A program made the position numbers and the translations under genes. From Ramlibacter sp. (GTDB lineage Bacteria > Pseudomonadota > Gammaproteobacteria > Burkholderiales > Burkholderiaceae_C), in NCBI GenBank assembly GCA_030695945.1, contig JAUYOG010000049.1, positions 186,001 to 250,000 of the forward strand: a stretch of DNA of 64,000 nucleotides. The letters run 5' to 3'. Positions 35,578-49,198 of the stretch are shown piece after piece. Every line of letters begins with the position of its first letter. Within the stretch, counting starts at the first letter, position 1. A model generated the notes under the pieces. The model saw only the letters and a program-made list of their open reading frames with translations. It did no database searches and was not told where the DNA came from.

Positions 35578-35607
35578 AAAAAAAGGCGCCCTGCTGGGCG
35601 CCTTTTT
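35578..35607. terminator. Bidirectional terminator between the two GDSL-family genes
   Basis: AAAAAGGCGCCC (35580-35591), a TGCT loop and GGGCGCCTTTTT (35596-35607) form a perfect stem with A- and T-tracts on both sides, between two convergent genes. It should terminate transcription in both directions. Confidence 0.88.
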
Positions 35608-35627
35608 CGTGGGCCGGAAACGAAGCG

Positions 35628-36773
35628 TCAGATCCAGCCGGCTGCGCGCATCTGGGCGAGCACGAAAGCGGCCTGCAGCTGGTAGCCCAGCGGCGTCGGG
35701 TGCACGCTGTCCGCGAAGACGTATGTGCTGGTATCGGCCGCCACGGTGCTGGCGCTGGTGCAGGCGATGGACGAACCGGCCAGGGGGTTCGCGGGCGACG
35801 TCGTGCTGCAGGCCGGCGTGGTCACGTTCGTGATGCCGTACTTCGCCGGGTTCGTGTACTGGTCGCGCCCCTGGGTGTACATGTCGACGTAGAGCGCGCT
35901 GGTTCCATTCAGGCCCGCCTGAAGCTGGCTGTTGAAGGTGGTGACCAGGGTGTTGACCAGGCCGCGCGTCTGGGCGTCCAGCGTCATCGCAAAGGGCGTC
36001 TGCGCCACGTCGGGCAGGTTGACGACGAGCACGTAGCGGGCGCCCTTGGCCAGCACCTGCGTCTTTACCAGCGTCGCCAGTTCGGCGCCGGCCTGGCCCA
36101 TGCCCGACAGGGCGGCGTTTATCGCCGCGTCCGTCGCGGCGGCGCCGCCGGCCATGACGGCGGCCTGGACCGCCTGCGGCCAGCCCGCCGCGGCGGCGGC
36201 GCCCGCTGCCGCTGCCCCGCCGGTGGCGGCGTTCGCGATGCCGTTGAAGTGCATGAACAGGTCGTTGCCGCCGGCCATGACCGTGACCAGTTCGCGGCCG
36301 GAGAAGCTGCCCACCTTGGCCAGGTGGGTATTCATTTGCGTCGCGACCGGCATCGCCATCAGGCCCAGGTTCACCTGGTTGAAGGGCGCCGCTTGCAACG
36401 CGGCCGCGTTGGGGCCAAAGGGATTGCTTACGCGCGCGCTGCCTTGGGCGTAGTTGAAGCATTCCGCATGGTTGGCGACGGGCGCGCCGGTGAGGCCCGG
36501 GATGTTCGTGAGCAGGCCGGTCTGCGCGGCGCAAGGTACGCCGGTGCGGACGCTCGCGGCGACCAGTTCGGTCCAGTTGAGGGCCGTTGCGCTGTTGACC
36601 GTCCACTTGCCCCCGCCAACTGCGGCAATGGTGCCTACCTTGTAGGTGCCCACGTCGCTCAGGCTGTCGCCGAAGGACACCGTGGAATCGACTTCGATGC
36701 CGCCATTGCCGCCGCCGCACGACGCCAGCACGAGGGCTGCGGCAAGCGCGGCCAGTTTCAGTTTCAGATTCAA
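35628..36773 (-). CDS. GDSL/SGNH-family hydrolase lipoprotein
   Basis: A 381-residue predicted esterase/lipase anchored by a lipobox (LVLASC, Cys19). The SGNH blocks are complete: Ser37 in SFGDSLSDVG, the block III AGGNDLFMHF, and the terminal FADSVHPTPLGYQ with Asp355 and His358. An Ala/Gly-rich segment (about 180-215) interrupts the middle. Such enzymes hydrolyse esters of lipids, polysaccharides or polyhydroxyalkanoates in the periplasm or on the surface; the substrate cannot be read here. It is convergent with the degenerate paralogue and preceded by a 20-bp palindrome. Confidence 0.88.
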   Translation of the reverse strand: MNLKLKLAALAAALVLASCGGGNGGIEVDSTVSFGDSLSDVGTYKVGTIAAVGGGKWTVNSATALNWTELVAASVRTGVPCAAQTGLLTNIPGLTGAPVANHAECFNYAQGSARVSNPFGPNAAALQAAPFNQVNLGLMAMPVATQMNTHLAKVGSFSGRELVTVMAGGNDLFMHFNGIANAATGGAAAAGAAAAAGWPQAVQAAVMAGGAAATDAAINAALSGMGQAGAELATLVKTQVLAKGARYVLVVNLPDVAQTPFAMTLDAQTRGLVNTLVTTFNSQLQAGLNGTSALYVDMYTQGRDQYTNPAKYGITNVTTPACSTTSPANPLAGSSIACTSASTVAADTSTYVFADSVHPTPLGYQLQAAFVLAQMRAAGWI

Positions 36774-36792
36774 GTCGGGCTCCCGGGTTAAG

Positions 36793-36812
36793 AAAAGGAC
36801 GATCGTTCTTTT
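36793..36812. promoter_or_regulatory. 20-bp palindrome upstream of GDSL hydrolase gene
   Basis: AAAAGGACGATCGTTCTTTT is a near-perfect palindrome (one G-T mismatch per arm) centred 29 bp upstream of the hydrolase ATG on the minus strand. It could be an operator or an RNA hairpin in the leader. No regulator is adjacent. Confidence 0.4.
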
Positions 36813-36897
36813 TCAGCGGGCGATGGTAGGGGCGCGGCGTGTCGCGGCCCAGCGGGAAACCCCCAAGAAATTCTGGTGAGGGCTCCCCAGTCGTTAC

Positions 36898-37152
36898 CTA
36901 GCGGTAGCGCAGCTTCATGGCGAGGATCGCGAGCGCCAGTGCCAGCGTGATGGTATTGGCGACCACGATGGGCCAGGCGTCGAGCATCCAACCGTAGGCC
37001 AGCCACAGGGCGACGCCGCAGGCGAACACGGAGTACATGCCCAGCGAGATGCCCGTGACGTCGCGCGTCCTGAAAGTAAGCCAGGCCTGCGGCACGAAGC
37101 TGCAGGTGGTGAGGAAGGCCGCGAGGTAGCCAACGAGTTCGGGCAAGGCCAT
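36898..37152 (-). CDS. SemiSWEET-type PQ-loop transporter
   Basis: An 84-residue membrane protein with three helices and the PQ motif in TTCSFVPQAWLTFRTRD (about residues 15-31). Its WPI-V-N order (WPIVVANTITLALA) is that of bacterial SemiSWEETs, which dimerise to carry sugars such as sucrose or glucose across the inner membrane. The start MALPELVGYLAAF is directly supported by the helix. It lies 17 bp downstream of dacB, on the same strand; a functional link is not apparent. The transported substrate is unknown. Confidence 0.83.
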   Translation of the reverse strand: MALPELVGYLAAFLTTCSFVPQAWLTFRTRDVTGISLGMYSVFACGVALWLAYGWMLDAWPIVVANTITLALALAILAMKLRYR

Positions 37153-37169
37153 CGTGTTGCTGCGTTAAA

Positions 37170-38636
37170 TCAGAGGTCGCGGGCCACCCACTCGACCAAA
37201 GCCTCGATCGCAGGGCGCGCGGCCTGTGCCTGGGGATGATTGGCAATCGCGACCAGGACATAGCGCTTGCCGCCCGCGCCGTGGACGTATCCGGCCATGC
37301 CGGACACGTCGCGCAGGCTCCCCGTCTTGAGGTGCGCGAGGCCCGTGCCCTTGCCGCGCGCGCGGCGCATCGTGCCGTCCACGCCGGCCAGCGGCAACGA
37401 AGCCGCCAGGTCGGGCATCAAGGGCGAAGCCCACGCCACCTGCAGCAGGCGGCCCAGCCCCTGTGCCGTGACGCGTTCTTCCCGCGACAGGCCCGAGCCG
37501 TTCACGAACACCGGGGCCTCGCCGGGCCCGATGCGCTCGAGCCACCAGCGGCGCAAGACCTCGCGCGAGCCCTCGAATGTCCCGACGCCGTTGCGTTGCA
37601 GGCTGAGCGTCAGGAACAGCTGCTGCGCCATGACGTTGTTGCTGAACTTGTTGATGTCGCGCACCACCTCGGCCAGGGCGGGCGACTGGATCTCGAAGAC
37701 GGGGGCGAGCGCCGCAGGCACCCGGCCCTCCCGCACCTGGCCGGCGAGCGCGCCGCCCATCTGCTGCCACGCGCCTGCGACCGCGCGGGCCGAATAGCTG
37801 CGGGGGTCGGCGTAGGCGACCGGCCAGGTCCGTTCCCCACACGAAGCCGGGTATGCACCGGCAAGGCGGATGCGGGCCGGGTCACCGAAGTCGGCCTTGA
37901 GACCGCCCCGCCAGTCGCCGCATTCGCCGGGCGACAGCGGCACGGCGGCCGGCACCTGCAGGCCGGCCATCGCCGGTTCGACATGGACCTGTGCCTGCCC
38001 TCCCTGGGGCGTGAACGTCATCGCCAGCGCCTTGAAGTTCAGCAGCAGCGCATCGGGCGCCGCGTTGTACGGGCGCAGCGGTTCCCCGTCGAAGGCGCCT
38101 GGGTCTGCCGCCGGGGTTTCGAACGCACTGCGATCCAGGACGATGTCGCCGCTGATCGATCGGATCCCCAGGCCCTGCACGCGCCGCAGCAACAGCCACA
38201 GGCGTTCGGCCACCAGCTTGGGGTCGCCCTGGCCCCGGATGTAGAGGTTCCCGTGGAGCGTGCCGCCCTGCACGGCCCCATCGACATAGACCGGCGTTGA
38301 CCAGGTGAACGCGGGACCGAGCAGTTCCAGCCCCGCAAAGGTCGTCGCCAGCTTGGCGACCGACGCCGGGTTCACCGGCGCCCCGGCGCGATGGCTCAGC
38401 CGCGGCGGCGCGCGGCCGTCGGTGTCGGCAACCCACACTGACAGGGCGTCGCGCGGCAGCTTCGCACGCGCCAGCGCGGCTTCGACTTCGGGCGGCAGGC
38501 CCTGCGCCAGCGATGACCCCGTGGCCAAGGCGAGCAGCGAGCAGGCAAGCCGGTGCCGAGCCGCCTCAAACCGGCTGCGGCCCCTCGGGGGGCAGGGCTT
38601 CAGCCCGTGGGGGCCCAGTAGGCGGCGAAGCAGCAT
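37170..38636 (-). CDS. dacB: D-alanyl-D-alanine carboxypeptidase/endopeptidase (PBP4)
   Basis: A 488-residue class C low-molecular-weight penicillin-binding protein that trims D-Ala and cleaves cross-links in peptidoglycan. All three motifs are present: SVAK in NPASVAKLATTF, SNN in NKFSNNVMAQQL and KTG in LAHLKTGSLRDVSG. The inserted domains between the first two motifs give the usual PBP4 length. I chose the ATG at 38636. This gives an odd 46-residue leader, MLLRRLLGPHG... then RHRLACSLLALATGSSLAQ, because a REP-like repeat lies inside its first codons (see the repeat at 38561). It is divergent from tsaB across 53 bp. Confidence 0.9.
   Translation of the reverse strand: MLLRRLLGPHGLKPCPPRGRSRFEAARHRLACSLLALATGSSLAQGLPPEVEAALARAKLPRDALSVWVADTDGRAPPRLSHRAGAPVNPASVAKLATTFAGLELLGPAFTWSTPVYVDGAVQGGTLHGNLYIRGQGDPKLVAERLWLLLRRVQGLGIRSISGDIVLDRSAFETPAADPGAFDGEPLRPYNAAPDALLLNFKALAMTFTPQGGQAQVHVEPAMAGLQVPAAVPLSPGECGDWRGGLKADFGDPARIRLAGAYPASCGERTWPVAYADPRSYSARAVAGAWQQMGGALAGQVREGRVPAALAPVFEIQSPALAEVVRDINKFSNNVMAQQLFLTLSLQRNGVGTFEGSREVLRRWWLERIGPGEAPVFVNGSGLSREERVTAQGLGRLLQVAWASPLMPDLAASLPLAGVDGTMRRARGKGTGLAHLKTGSLRDVSGMAGYVHGAGGKRYVLVAIANHPQAQAARPAIEALVEWVARDL
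38561..38616. repeat. REP-like GC-rich repeat, copy B, inside the dacB leader
   Basis: On the plus strand it shows CCGCCTCAA, GCCCCTCGGGGGGCAG, GGCTTCAGCC and CGTGGGGGC in the same order as the copy at 18606-18656. Read on the minus strand it supplies about 19 residues of the dacB signal-peptide n-region, including GPHGLKPCPPRG. Confidence 0.5.
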
Positions 38637-38689
38637 GCGGGCATTATCGGGGCCTCGATAATGACGGGTCGTCCCGAAAGCCCCCACGA

Positions 38690-39385
38690 TTGAACCTCCT
38701 TGCCTTCGACACCAGCACCGAAGTCCTCTCCATCGCCGTTCGGCGTGGCGCAGCGCCGCCCCTCCTGCATGAAGGCGCCGGCGGGGCGCAAGCTTCGGCA
38801 AGCCTGATCCCCGCGATCCTGGCGATGCTCGAACGCGCCGGCCTGTGCCTGCAGGAACTCGACGCAATCGTGTTCGGCCGCGGGCCGGGGTCCTTCACCG
38901 GCTTGCGCACCGCATGCTCGGTGGCACAAGGCCTGGCCTTCGGTAGCGGCACGCCGGTGCTGCCGGTGGATACATTGCTGGCGGTGGCCGAGGAGGCGCG
39001 CATGGCAGCGGGATTCGAGCGCGTCGTCTCGGTGCTCGACGCGCGCATGGACGAGGTCTATTCGGCAGCGTACGTGCACGACAACGGCCGCTGGCAGCGA
39101 GAAGGCGACTTCTCGCTCGGGCCCCCCCAATCCGTGGGCCTGCCGGCCGGCTGGGCGATGGCCGGCAACGTATTCGCCGCGTACGGCAACAGGCTGCCCG
39201 CAGGCAGCCCGCGTGCCGTGGCGCTACCGGCGGCCGCCGCACTGCTGAGGCTGGCTCCGGCGCTGCTGGCTGCAGGCCTCGCCGTTCCTGCCGCCCAGGC
39301 CCTGCCGCTCTACATTCGCGATAAAGTGGCGCAGACGACGGCGGAACGCGCGGCGATTCGCGCCGCCCAACCCCCACGACCATGA
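38690..39385 (+). CDS. tsaB: tRNA threonylcarbamoyladenosine modification factor TsaB
   Basis: A 231-residue partner of TsaD and TsaE in t6A37 tRNA modification. The TTG at 38690 begins the conserved LNLLAFDTSTEVLSIAV N-terminus; upstream ATGs lie inside the divergent dacB gene. The ASKHA-like signature IVFGRGPGSFTGLRTACSVAQG (read as GRGPGSFTGLRTA) is about residues 62-74. The stop overlaps the rimI start as ATGA. It shares the operon with rimI and uracil-DNA glycosylase, an arrangement common in Burkholderiales. Confidence 0.93.
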   Translation: MNLLAFDTSTEVLSIAVRRGAAPPLLHEGAGGAQASASLIPAILAMLERAGLCLQELDAIVFGRGPGSFTGLRTACSVAQGLAFGSGTPVLPVDTLLAVAEEARMAAGFERVVSVLDARMDEVYSAAYVHDNGRWQREGDFSLGPPQSVGLPAGWAMAGNVFAAYGNRLPAGSPRAVALPAAAALLRLAPALLAAGLAVPAAQALPLYIRDKVAQTTAERAAIRAAQPPRP

Positions 39386-39849
39386 GCGCAGTATTCAAGA
39401 CCGTCGAAGCGCAGTTCGAGCCCCTGACCGAGGCCCGGCTCGACGAGGTCGTGGCCATCGAGGCCTCGGCCTACGAGCACCCCTGGACGCGGGGCAACTT
39501 CGTCGATTCGCTGCGTTCGGGCTACCAGGCGCAGTTGCTCGGCGCCAACGGCACCGTGCTCGGTTACTTCGTCGCGATGATGGGCGTGGATGAAGTGCAC
39601 CTGCTCAACATCACCGTCGCACCCGCCTTCCAGGGCCAGGGCTGGGGCCGCGTGCTGCTCGACGCGCTGGCCCTCTGGGCCCGCGGGCAGGGTGCGCAGT
39701 GGCTGTGGCTGGAAGTTCGGGCCGGCAACACACGTGCCCAGCGCATTTACGAGCACCACGGCTACCGCCGCGTCGGTGAACGCAAGGGCTATTACCCGGC
39801 GAGCCTCGGCCGGCGCGAGGACGCGGTCGTCATGAGCATGAAGCTATGA
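39382..39849 (+). CDS. rimI: Ribosomal-protein-alanine N-acetyltransferase RimI
   Basis: A 155-residue GNAT acetyltransferase that acetylates the N-terminal Ala of ribosomal protein S18. The acetyl-CoA binding motif ITVAPAFQGQGWGRVLLDAL (read as QGQGWGR, about residues 82-88) and the NTRAQRIYEHHGYRRVGERKGYY block (read as AQRIYEHHGY) are typical RimI. It starts at the ATG overlapping the tsaB stop. The uracil-DNA glycosylase gene starts 57 bp downstream. Confidence 0.93.
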   Translation: MSAVFKTVEAQFEPLTEARLDEVVAIEASAYEHPWTRGNFVDSLRSGYQAQLLGANGTVLGYFVAMMGVDEVHLLNITVAPAFQGQGWGRVLLDALALWARGQGAQWLWLEVRAGNTRAQRIYEHHGYRRVGERKGYYPASLGRREDAVVMSMKL

Positions 39850-39906
39850 GCCGCCGCGCCCCTCTCAAGACGATGGCACCGCAGCATGCGGTGCGCAGGT
39901 GACCCA

Positions 39907-40713
39907 ATGAGCCTGGACCTCGACTCGCGCCGGCGCGCCATGTTGGCCGAGATGGGCTTGAAGCTTTTCGAGCCTCCGGGCGTTCCCGGCGGCGATGAAG
40001 CGGCCTCGCATGAGCCTGCCCGGCCGGCGGGGCTCAAGCCGGCGACGGGCGGGGCCGTCCATGTGCCCGCCCCCATGTCGATAGCGCGGGAGGCTGCGCC
40101 GGAGTCGGTCTCTTCGCGCCCCGGCGTCGGGCTGATGGGGTGGGACGCGCTGGAGCAGGCCGTGGCGGCCTGCCGCGCTTGCCGGTTGTGCGAGGGCCGC
40201 CGCAATGCGGTGTTCGGTGTCGGCGACCGCCAGGCCGACTGGCTGATCGTCGGCGAGGCGCCCGGCGAGAACGAGGACCTGCAGGGCGAGCCCTTCGTCG
40301 GGCAGGACGGCAAGCTGCTGGACAACATGCTCAAGGCGCTGGGACTGGACCGGCACCACAAGGTCTACATCGCGAACGCGCTCAAGTGCCGTCCGCCGGG
40401 CAACCGCAATCCCGAGCCGCAGGAGGTGGCGCTGTGCGAGCCCTTCCTGCGCCGGCAGGTGGAGTTGCTGCAGCCGAAGATCATCCTGGCGATGGGCCGT
40501 TTTGCGGTCCAGTCGTTGCTCGGAAGCGCCGACCCGATCGGCAAGCTGCGCGGGCGGGCCCACCAGTACATGGGCGTGCCGGTGATCGTCACATTCCACC
40601 CGGCGTACCTGTTGCGCAACCTGCCGGACAAGGCCAAGGCGTGGGCGGACCTGTGCCTCGCGCAGGAAGTGATGCGCGCTCAGCCGGCTGCAGGCGCGCC
40701 GGCCGGGCGGTAG
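39907..40713 (+). CDS. Family 4/5-type uracil-DNA glycosylase (iron-sulfur)
   Basis: A 268-residue DNA repair enzyme that removes uracil from DNA. The N-terminal 80 residues are variable. The iron-sulfur pattern starts at CRACRLCEGR and includes the later LKCRPPGNRNPEP and LCEPFL cysteines. The catalytic loop IVGEAPGENEDLQGEPFVG and the uracil-binding FHPAYLLRN (near residue 233) are intact. The start could also be the ATG at 39886. The 3' end overlaps the convergent glycosyltransferase gene by 34 bp. It forms an operon with tsaB and rimI. Confidence 0.92.
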   Translation: MSLDLDSRRRAMLAEMGLKLFEPPGVPGGDEAASHEPARPAGLKPATGGAVHVPAPMSIAREAAPESVSSRPGVGLMGWDALEQAVAACRACRLCEGRRNAVFGVGDRQADWLIVGEAPGENEDLQGEPFVGQDGKLLDNMLKALGLDRHHKVYIANALKCRPPGNRNPEPQEVALCEPFLRRQVELLQPKIILAMGRFAVQSLLGSADPIGKLRGRAHQYMGVPVIVTFHPAYLLRNLPDKAKAWADLCLAQEVMRAQPAAGAPAGR

Positions 40714-41639
40714 GCCCGGGGTTCGACCACGCGCGCGGCGTAGTCGATGCCGCTGAACGCGGCGTAGTCGGCCAGGGAGCGATCGTTCCCGAGGGCATAC
40801 ACGCCGAGCGCAGCCCCCTCGACGAGCGCCGCCAGCCGGCCGCGCGAGCGCTGCTCCAGCGCCCACCAGTTCTGGGGCCGCCGCGCATCCAGCGAGTCGT
40901 CCCAGTGCATGGGCCGCGGCGGCGCCCCGGAGTCCGCGTTGTTGTACAGGTGGTAGACCGGCAGCCCGGGGGTGTGGAAGATGTCCCAGCCGTGCGTGAA
41001 GAGCCGCGCCGCCAGCGCCTGCTCTTCCCCGTGGAAGTAGAACCAGGGGTCGTACGGAAACTCCTGCGCGAACCTGCCCGGCGCGAATACGCAGCCGGCG
41101 CCAAGGTGATAGCCGGGGACCGGCTCGTCGGAATCCAATGGGTGGGCCTCGAAGCCCAGCACCGGATGCTCGGGCTCGAAACCGGTGCCGGGCTTGACCA
41201 CGTGGGCCAGGACCTTTCCGGTCGCCGGGCGTCGCACCGGCTGGCCGCCCTCGAACACGAACGCGTTCGGGTAGGCCGACAGCACCACGCCCTTGCGCCC
41301 CGGCAACAGGCGCAGCGCCTGCCCCATCAGACGCTCGTCCCATCCCGGGTCGAAGTCCATGTGGGAATCGATCTGGAAAAACCATTCCTCCCCGTCGTAC
41401 AGCGACATCGCGATGGCCCGCGCCCAGCAGGGGCCGCGCGCGTACAGCGGCTCCAGTCGGATATAGCTCAGGCGTGCCGGCGACAGATCCGCAGCCGAGG
41501 GCGCAGGCGCGCCGGCCGGGCTCTGGTCCACCACCCCGAAATGCAGATTGTCCGGCCAGCGCGCCGTTGCGATGGCGCGAGCCACCGTGAAGCCCAGGAT
41601 CGGGTCGCAATAAGAGGCAATGCTGAGGAAGATGCGCAT
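40680..41639 (-). CDS. GT60-type polypeptide N-acetylglucosaminyltransferase-like protein
   Basis: A 319-residue soluble glycosyltransferase with no signal peptide. It carries the hallmarks of the GlcNAc family (PF11397, GT60) known from Dictyostelium Gnt1, which modifies hydroxyproline of Skp1, and trypanosome enzymes that modify Thr of mucins: FLSIASYCDP (residues 4-13), FGVVDQ (34-39), ARGPCWARAIA (67-77), the DXD-like site in FFQIDSHMDFDPGWDE (Asp91-Ser-His93) and VVLSAYPNAFVF. The usual Arg in SYRD is Cys11. It is divergent from an exoprotein gene with 32 Pro-Thr-Pro-Ala repeats, a plausible acceptor. Donor and acceptor specificity are inferred. Confidence 0.8.
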   Translation of the reverse strand: MRIFLSIASYCDPILGFTVARAIATARWPDNLHFGVVDQSPAGAPAPSAADLSPARLSYIRLEPLYARGPCWARAIAMSLYDGEEWFFQIDSHMDFDPGWDERLMGQALRLLPGRKGVVLSAYPNAFVFEGGQPVRRPATGKVLAHVVKPGTGFEPEHPVLGFEAHPLDSDEPVPGYHLGAGCVFAPGRFAQEFPYDPWFYFHGEEQALAARLFTHGWDIFHTPGLPVYHLYNNADSGAPPRPMHWDDSLDARRPQNWWALEQRSRGRLAALVEGAALGVYALGNDRSLADYAAFSGIDYAARVVEPRAYRPAGAPAAG

Positions 41640-41911
41640 GACTAGACCGACATGGTAACCACGGCCCCATCGCGCGCTCATTGCTCGGGGAATTGCATCT
41701 CGCGAGTCCTGGTGCCCCGGGCGAGGGGAGAGCGGGGCTCTGGGTACACAAGTGCGCCGAATGTCGCAGGGTGCTCGTTTTTCACGGCCTTTCGTGTTGC
41801 GTGAGCTGTAACGCTGTGCTACCGTTGAAAGCATCTTTTGGTCTGAGAGGCCCGGTGGCGGGCATGGCGGACGAGCCTGAGGGGCGCGACCTTCCGCGTG
41901 AAAGACACTCC

Positions 41912-47376
<5,465 letters not shown>

Positions 47377-47380
<4 letters not shown>

Positions 47381-47448
47381 CTGTTGAGTTGCGACAGGTT
47401 TCGCGCCAAGGCAAGAGCCTGATAGCCCAAGGCTGAATGCGGCCTGCG
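47377..47448 (-). pseudogene. Possible IS3-family transposase C-terminal relic
   Basis: On the minus strand, directly after the exoprotein gene, a 23-residue frame ends RRPHSALGYQALALARNLSQ... then a stop. The RPHSALGY motif is the signature C-terminus of IS3-family OrfB integrases. Nothing upstream on that strand continues the transposase; the gene there is the unrelated flavin oxidase. Too short for certainty. Confidence 0.4.
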
Positions 47449-47468
47449 GGGCACCGCCGGCGCAAATG

Positions 47469-48962
47469 CTAAAAGCGCGGCAGGTCCGGGTGCGAGAGCC
47501 GTCCGCCGCGCACCAGCATCTTCCCGTACTCGGCGCAGCGGTTGAGCGTCGGGATCACCTTGCCGGGGTTGAGCAGCCCCTTGGGGTCGAACGCGCGCTT
47601 GAGCGCGAACATCTGCTCGCATTCCGCCGGGCTGAACTGCACGCACATGGAATTGAGCTTCTCCACGCCGACGCCGTGCTCGCCCGTGACGGTGCCCCCC
47701 ATCGCCACGCTGGTCTCCAGGATGTCGGCGCCGAACAGTTCGGCCCGGTGCAGCTGCCCGGCGTCGTTGGCGTCGAACAGGATCAGCGGATGCAGGTTGC
47801 CGTCGCCCGCATGGAAAACGTTCGCGCAGCGCAGGGCGTACTTCTTCTCCATCTCCTGGATCGCGAGCAGGATGTCCGCCAGGCGCTTGCGCGGGATCGT
47901 CGAATCCATGCACATGTAATCCGGGCTCAGGCGCCCCGACGCGGGAAAGGCGTTCTTGCGGCCGCTCCAGAACTTCAGGCGCTCGGCCTCGTCGCGGCTC
48001 ACGGCGATTGCCGTGGCACCGGCGCCGCTCAGCACATGGCTCATGCGGCCGATTTCTTCCTCCACTTCTTCGGGTGTGCCGTCGCTTTCGCAAAGCAGGA
48101 TCGCTTCGGCCGTGAGGTCGTAGCCGGCATGGACGAAATCCTCCACCGCAGCCGTCATCGGCTTGTCCATCATCTCCAGTCCGGCCGGGATGATGCCTGC
48201 GGCGATCACGGCCGCCACCGCGTCGCCGGCCTTGCGGATGTCGTCGAAGCTCGCCATGATGCAGCGCGCCAGCAGCGGCTTGGGCACCAGCTTGACGGTG
48301 ACTTCGGTCGCCACGGCCAGCATACCCTCGCTGCCGATGATGACGCTCAGCAGGTCGAACCCGGGGCAGTCCAGCGCATCGCCGCCGAATTCCACCGGCT
48401 CGCCCGCCGCGGTGAAGCCCCGCACTTTCTGAACGTTGTGCAGCGTGAGCCCGTATTTCAGGCAATGCACCCCGCCGGAGTTTTCTGCCACATTGCCGCC
48501 GATGGTGCAGGCGATCTGGCTGGACGGATCCGGCGCGTAGTACAGCCCGTACGCAGCGGCCGCCTCGCTGATCGCGAGGTTGCGCACGCCGCACTGCACC
48601 GTGGCCGTGCGCGACAGCGGGTCGAGCTTCAGGATGCGGTTGAAGCGGGCCAGCGAGAGCGTCACCCCCATCGCGTTCGGCATCGCACCGCCGGACAGGC
48701 CCGTGCCGGCGCCCCGAGCCACCACGGGCACATCCAGCGCATGGCAGGCCCGCAGCACCGCCTGGACCTGGGCTTCGTTTTCCGGCAATGCGACGACAAG
48801 GGGGCGCTGGCGGTAGGCCGTCAGGCCGTCGCATTCGTAAGGCGTGGTGTCTTCGGTGTGCCAGAGCAGGGAAGCGGCGGGCAGAACAGCCTGCAGGGCC
48901 CCTACTACCTGGGACTGGCGTTCGGCGCGTTCGAGGACGCCGGGCTCGGGAGTCGCATTCAT
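47469..48962 (-). CDS. FAD-linked oxidase of the GlcD / D-lactate dehydrogenase type
   Basis: A 497-residue VAO-family flavoenzyme. The FAD-binding PCMH domain (about 50-230) shows VPVVARGAGTGLSGGA, SQIACTIGGNVAENSGG and SVIIGSEGMLAVATEV. The C-terminal oxidase domain ends with HAGDGNLHPLILFD and TVTGEHGVGVEKLN, typical of GlcD and D-2-hydroxyacid dehydrogenases. The ATG at 48962 (MNATPEPG) is the conserved region start. GlcE and GlcF, which complete glycolate oxidase, are not adjacent, so it may be a stand-alone D-lactate or 2-hydroxyacid dehydrogenase, or have its partners elsewhere. Confidence 0.88.
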   Translation of the reverse strand: MNATPEPGVLERAERQSQVVGALQAVLPAASLLWHTEDTTPYECDGLTAYRQRPLVVALPENEAQVQAVLRACHALDVPVVARGAGTGLSGGAMPNAMGVTLSLARFNRILKLDPLSRTATVQCGVRNLAISEAAAAYGLYYAPDPSSQIACTIGGNVAENSGGVHCLKYGLTLHNVQKVRGFTAAGEPVEFGGDALDCPGFDLLSVIIGSEGMLAVATEVTVKLVPKPLLARCIMASFDDIRKAGDAVAAVIAAGIIPAGLEMMDKPMTAAVEDFVHAGYDLTAEAILLCESDGTPEEVEEEIGRMSHVLSGAGATAIAVSRDEAERLKFWSGRKNAFPASGRLSPDYMCMDSTIPRKRLADILLAIQEMEKKYALRCANVFHAGDGNLHPLILFDANDAGQLHRAELFGADILETSVAMGGTVTGEHGVGVEKLNSMCVQFSPAECEQMFALKRAFDPKGLLNPGKVIPTLNRCAEYGKMLVRGGRLSHPDLPRF

Positions 48963-49198
48963 GGCATGCACTTTAGGCCAGGCCGGCCCCGGCGGGCTGA
49001 GCTTTTTGCATGGCGGGAGTGAAAAAAGCCGGCTCCGGGGCACCCCCCAGCGGCCGGCCGCTAGGCGGCGTCCGAGCCCAAGATAGGAAACTTCCGACCC
49101 GTCGCCATGCGCTATGTCAATTCGGGGCGTAACTGCCGCTGGCACGATGACATGGCAGATGCGGATTGCCGCAGCTTTTTGAAAGAGGGACCCTGGCT

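Noticed and set aside
39846-39902. 18-codon frame between rimI and uracil-DNA glycosylase, starting in an ATGA overlap
   Set aside because: It could be a small leader, but it has no recognisable property and the composition is like the surrounding non-coding sequence.
41797-41825. TTGCGT-17 bp-TACCGT as promoter of the exoprotein gene
   Set aside because: Both hexamers match consensus poorly; in GC-rich DNA such pairs are frequent by chance.
49049-49062. 14-bp palindrome AGCGGCCGGCCGCT between the flavin oxidase and RquA-like genes
   Set aside because: Simple GC palindromes of this size are common in such a genome and nothing else at the site supports a function.
49116-49175. TGGCACG...GGCA resembling a sigma-54 promoter before the RquA-like gene
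   Set aside because: The spacing between the GG and GC elements is 12 instead of 10 bases.
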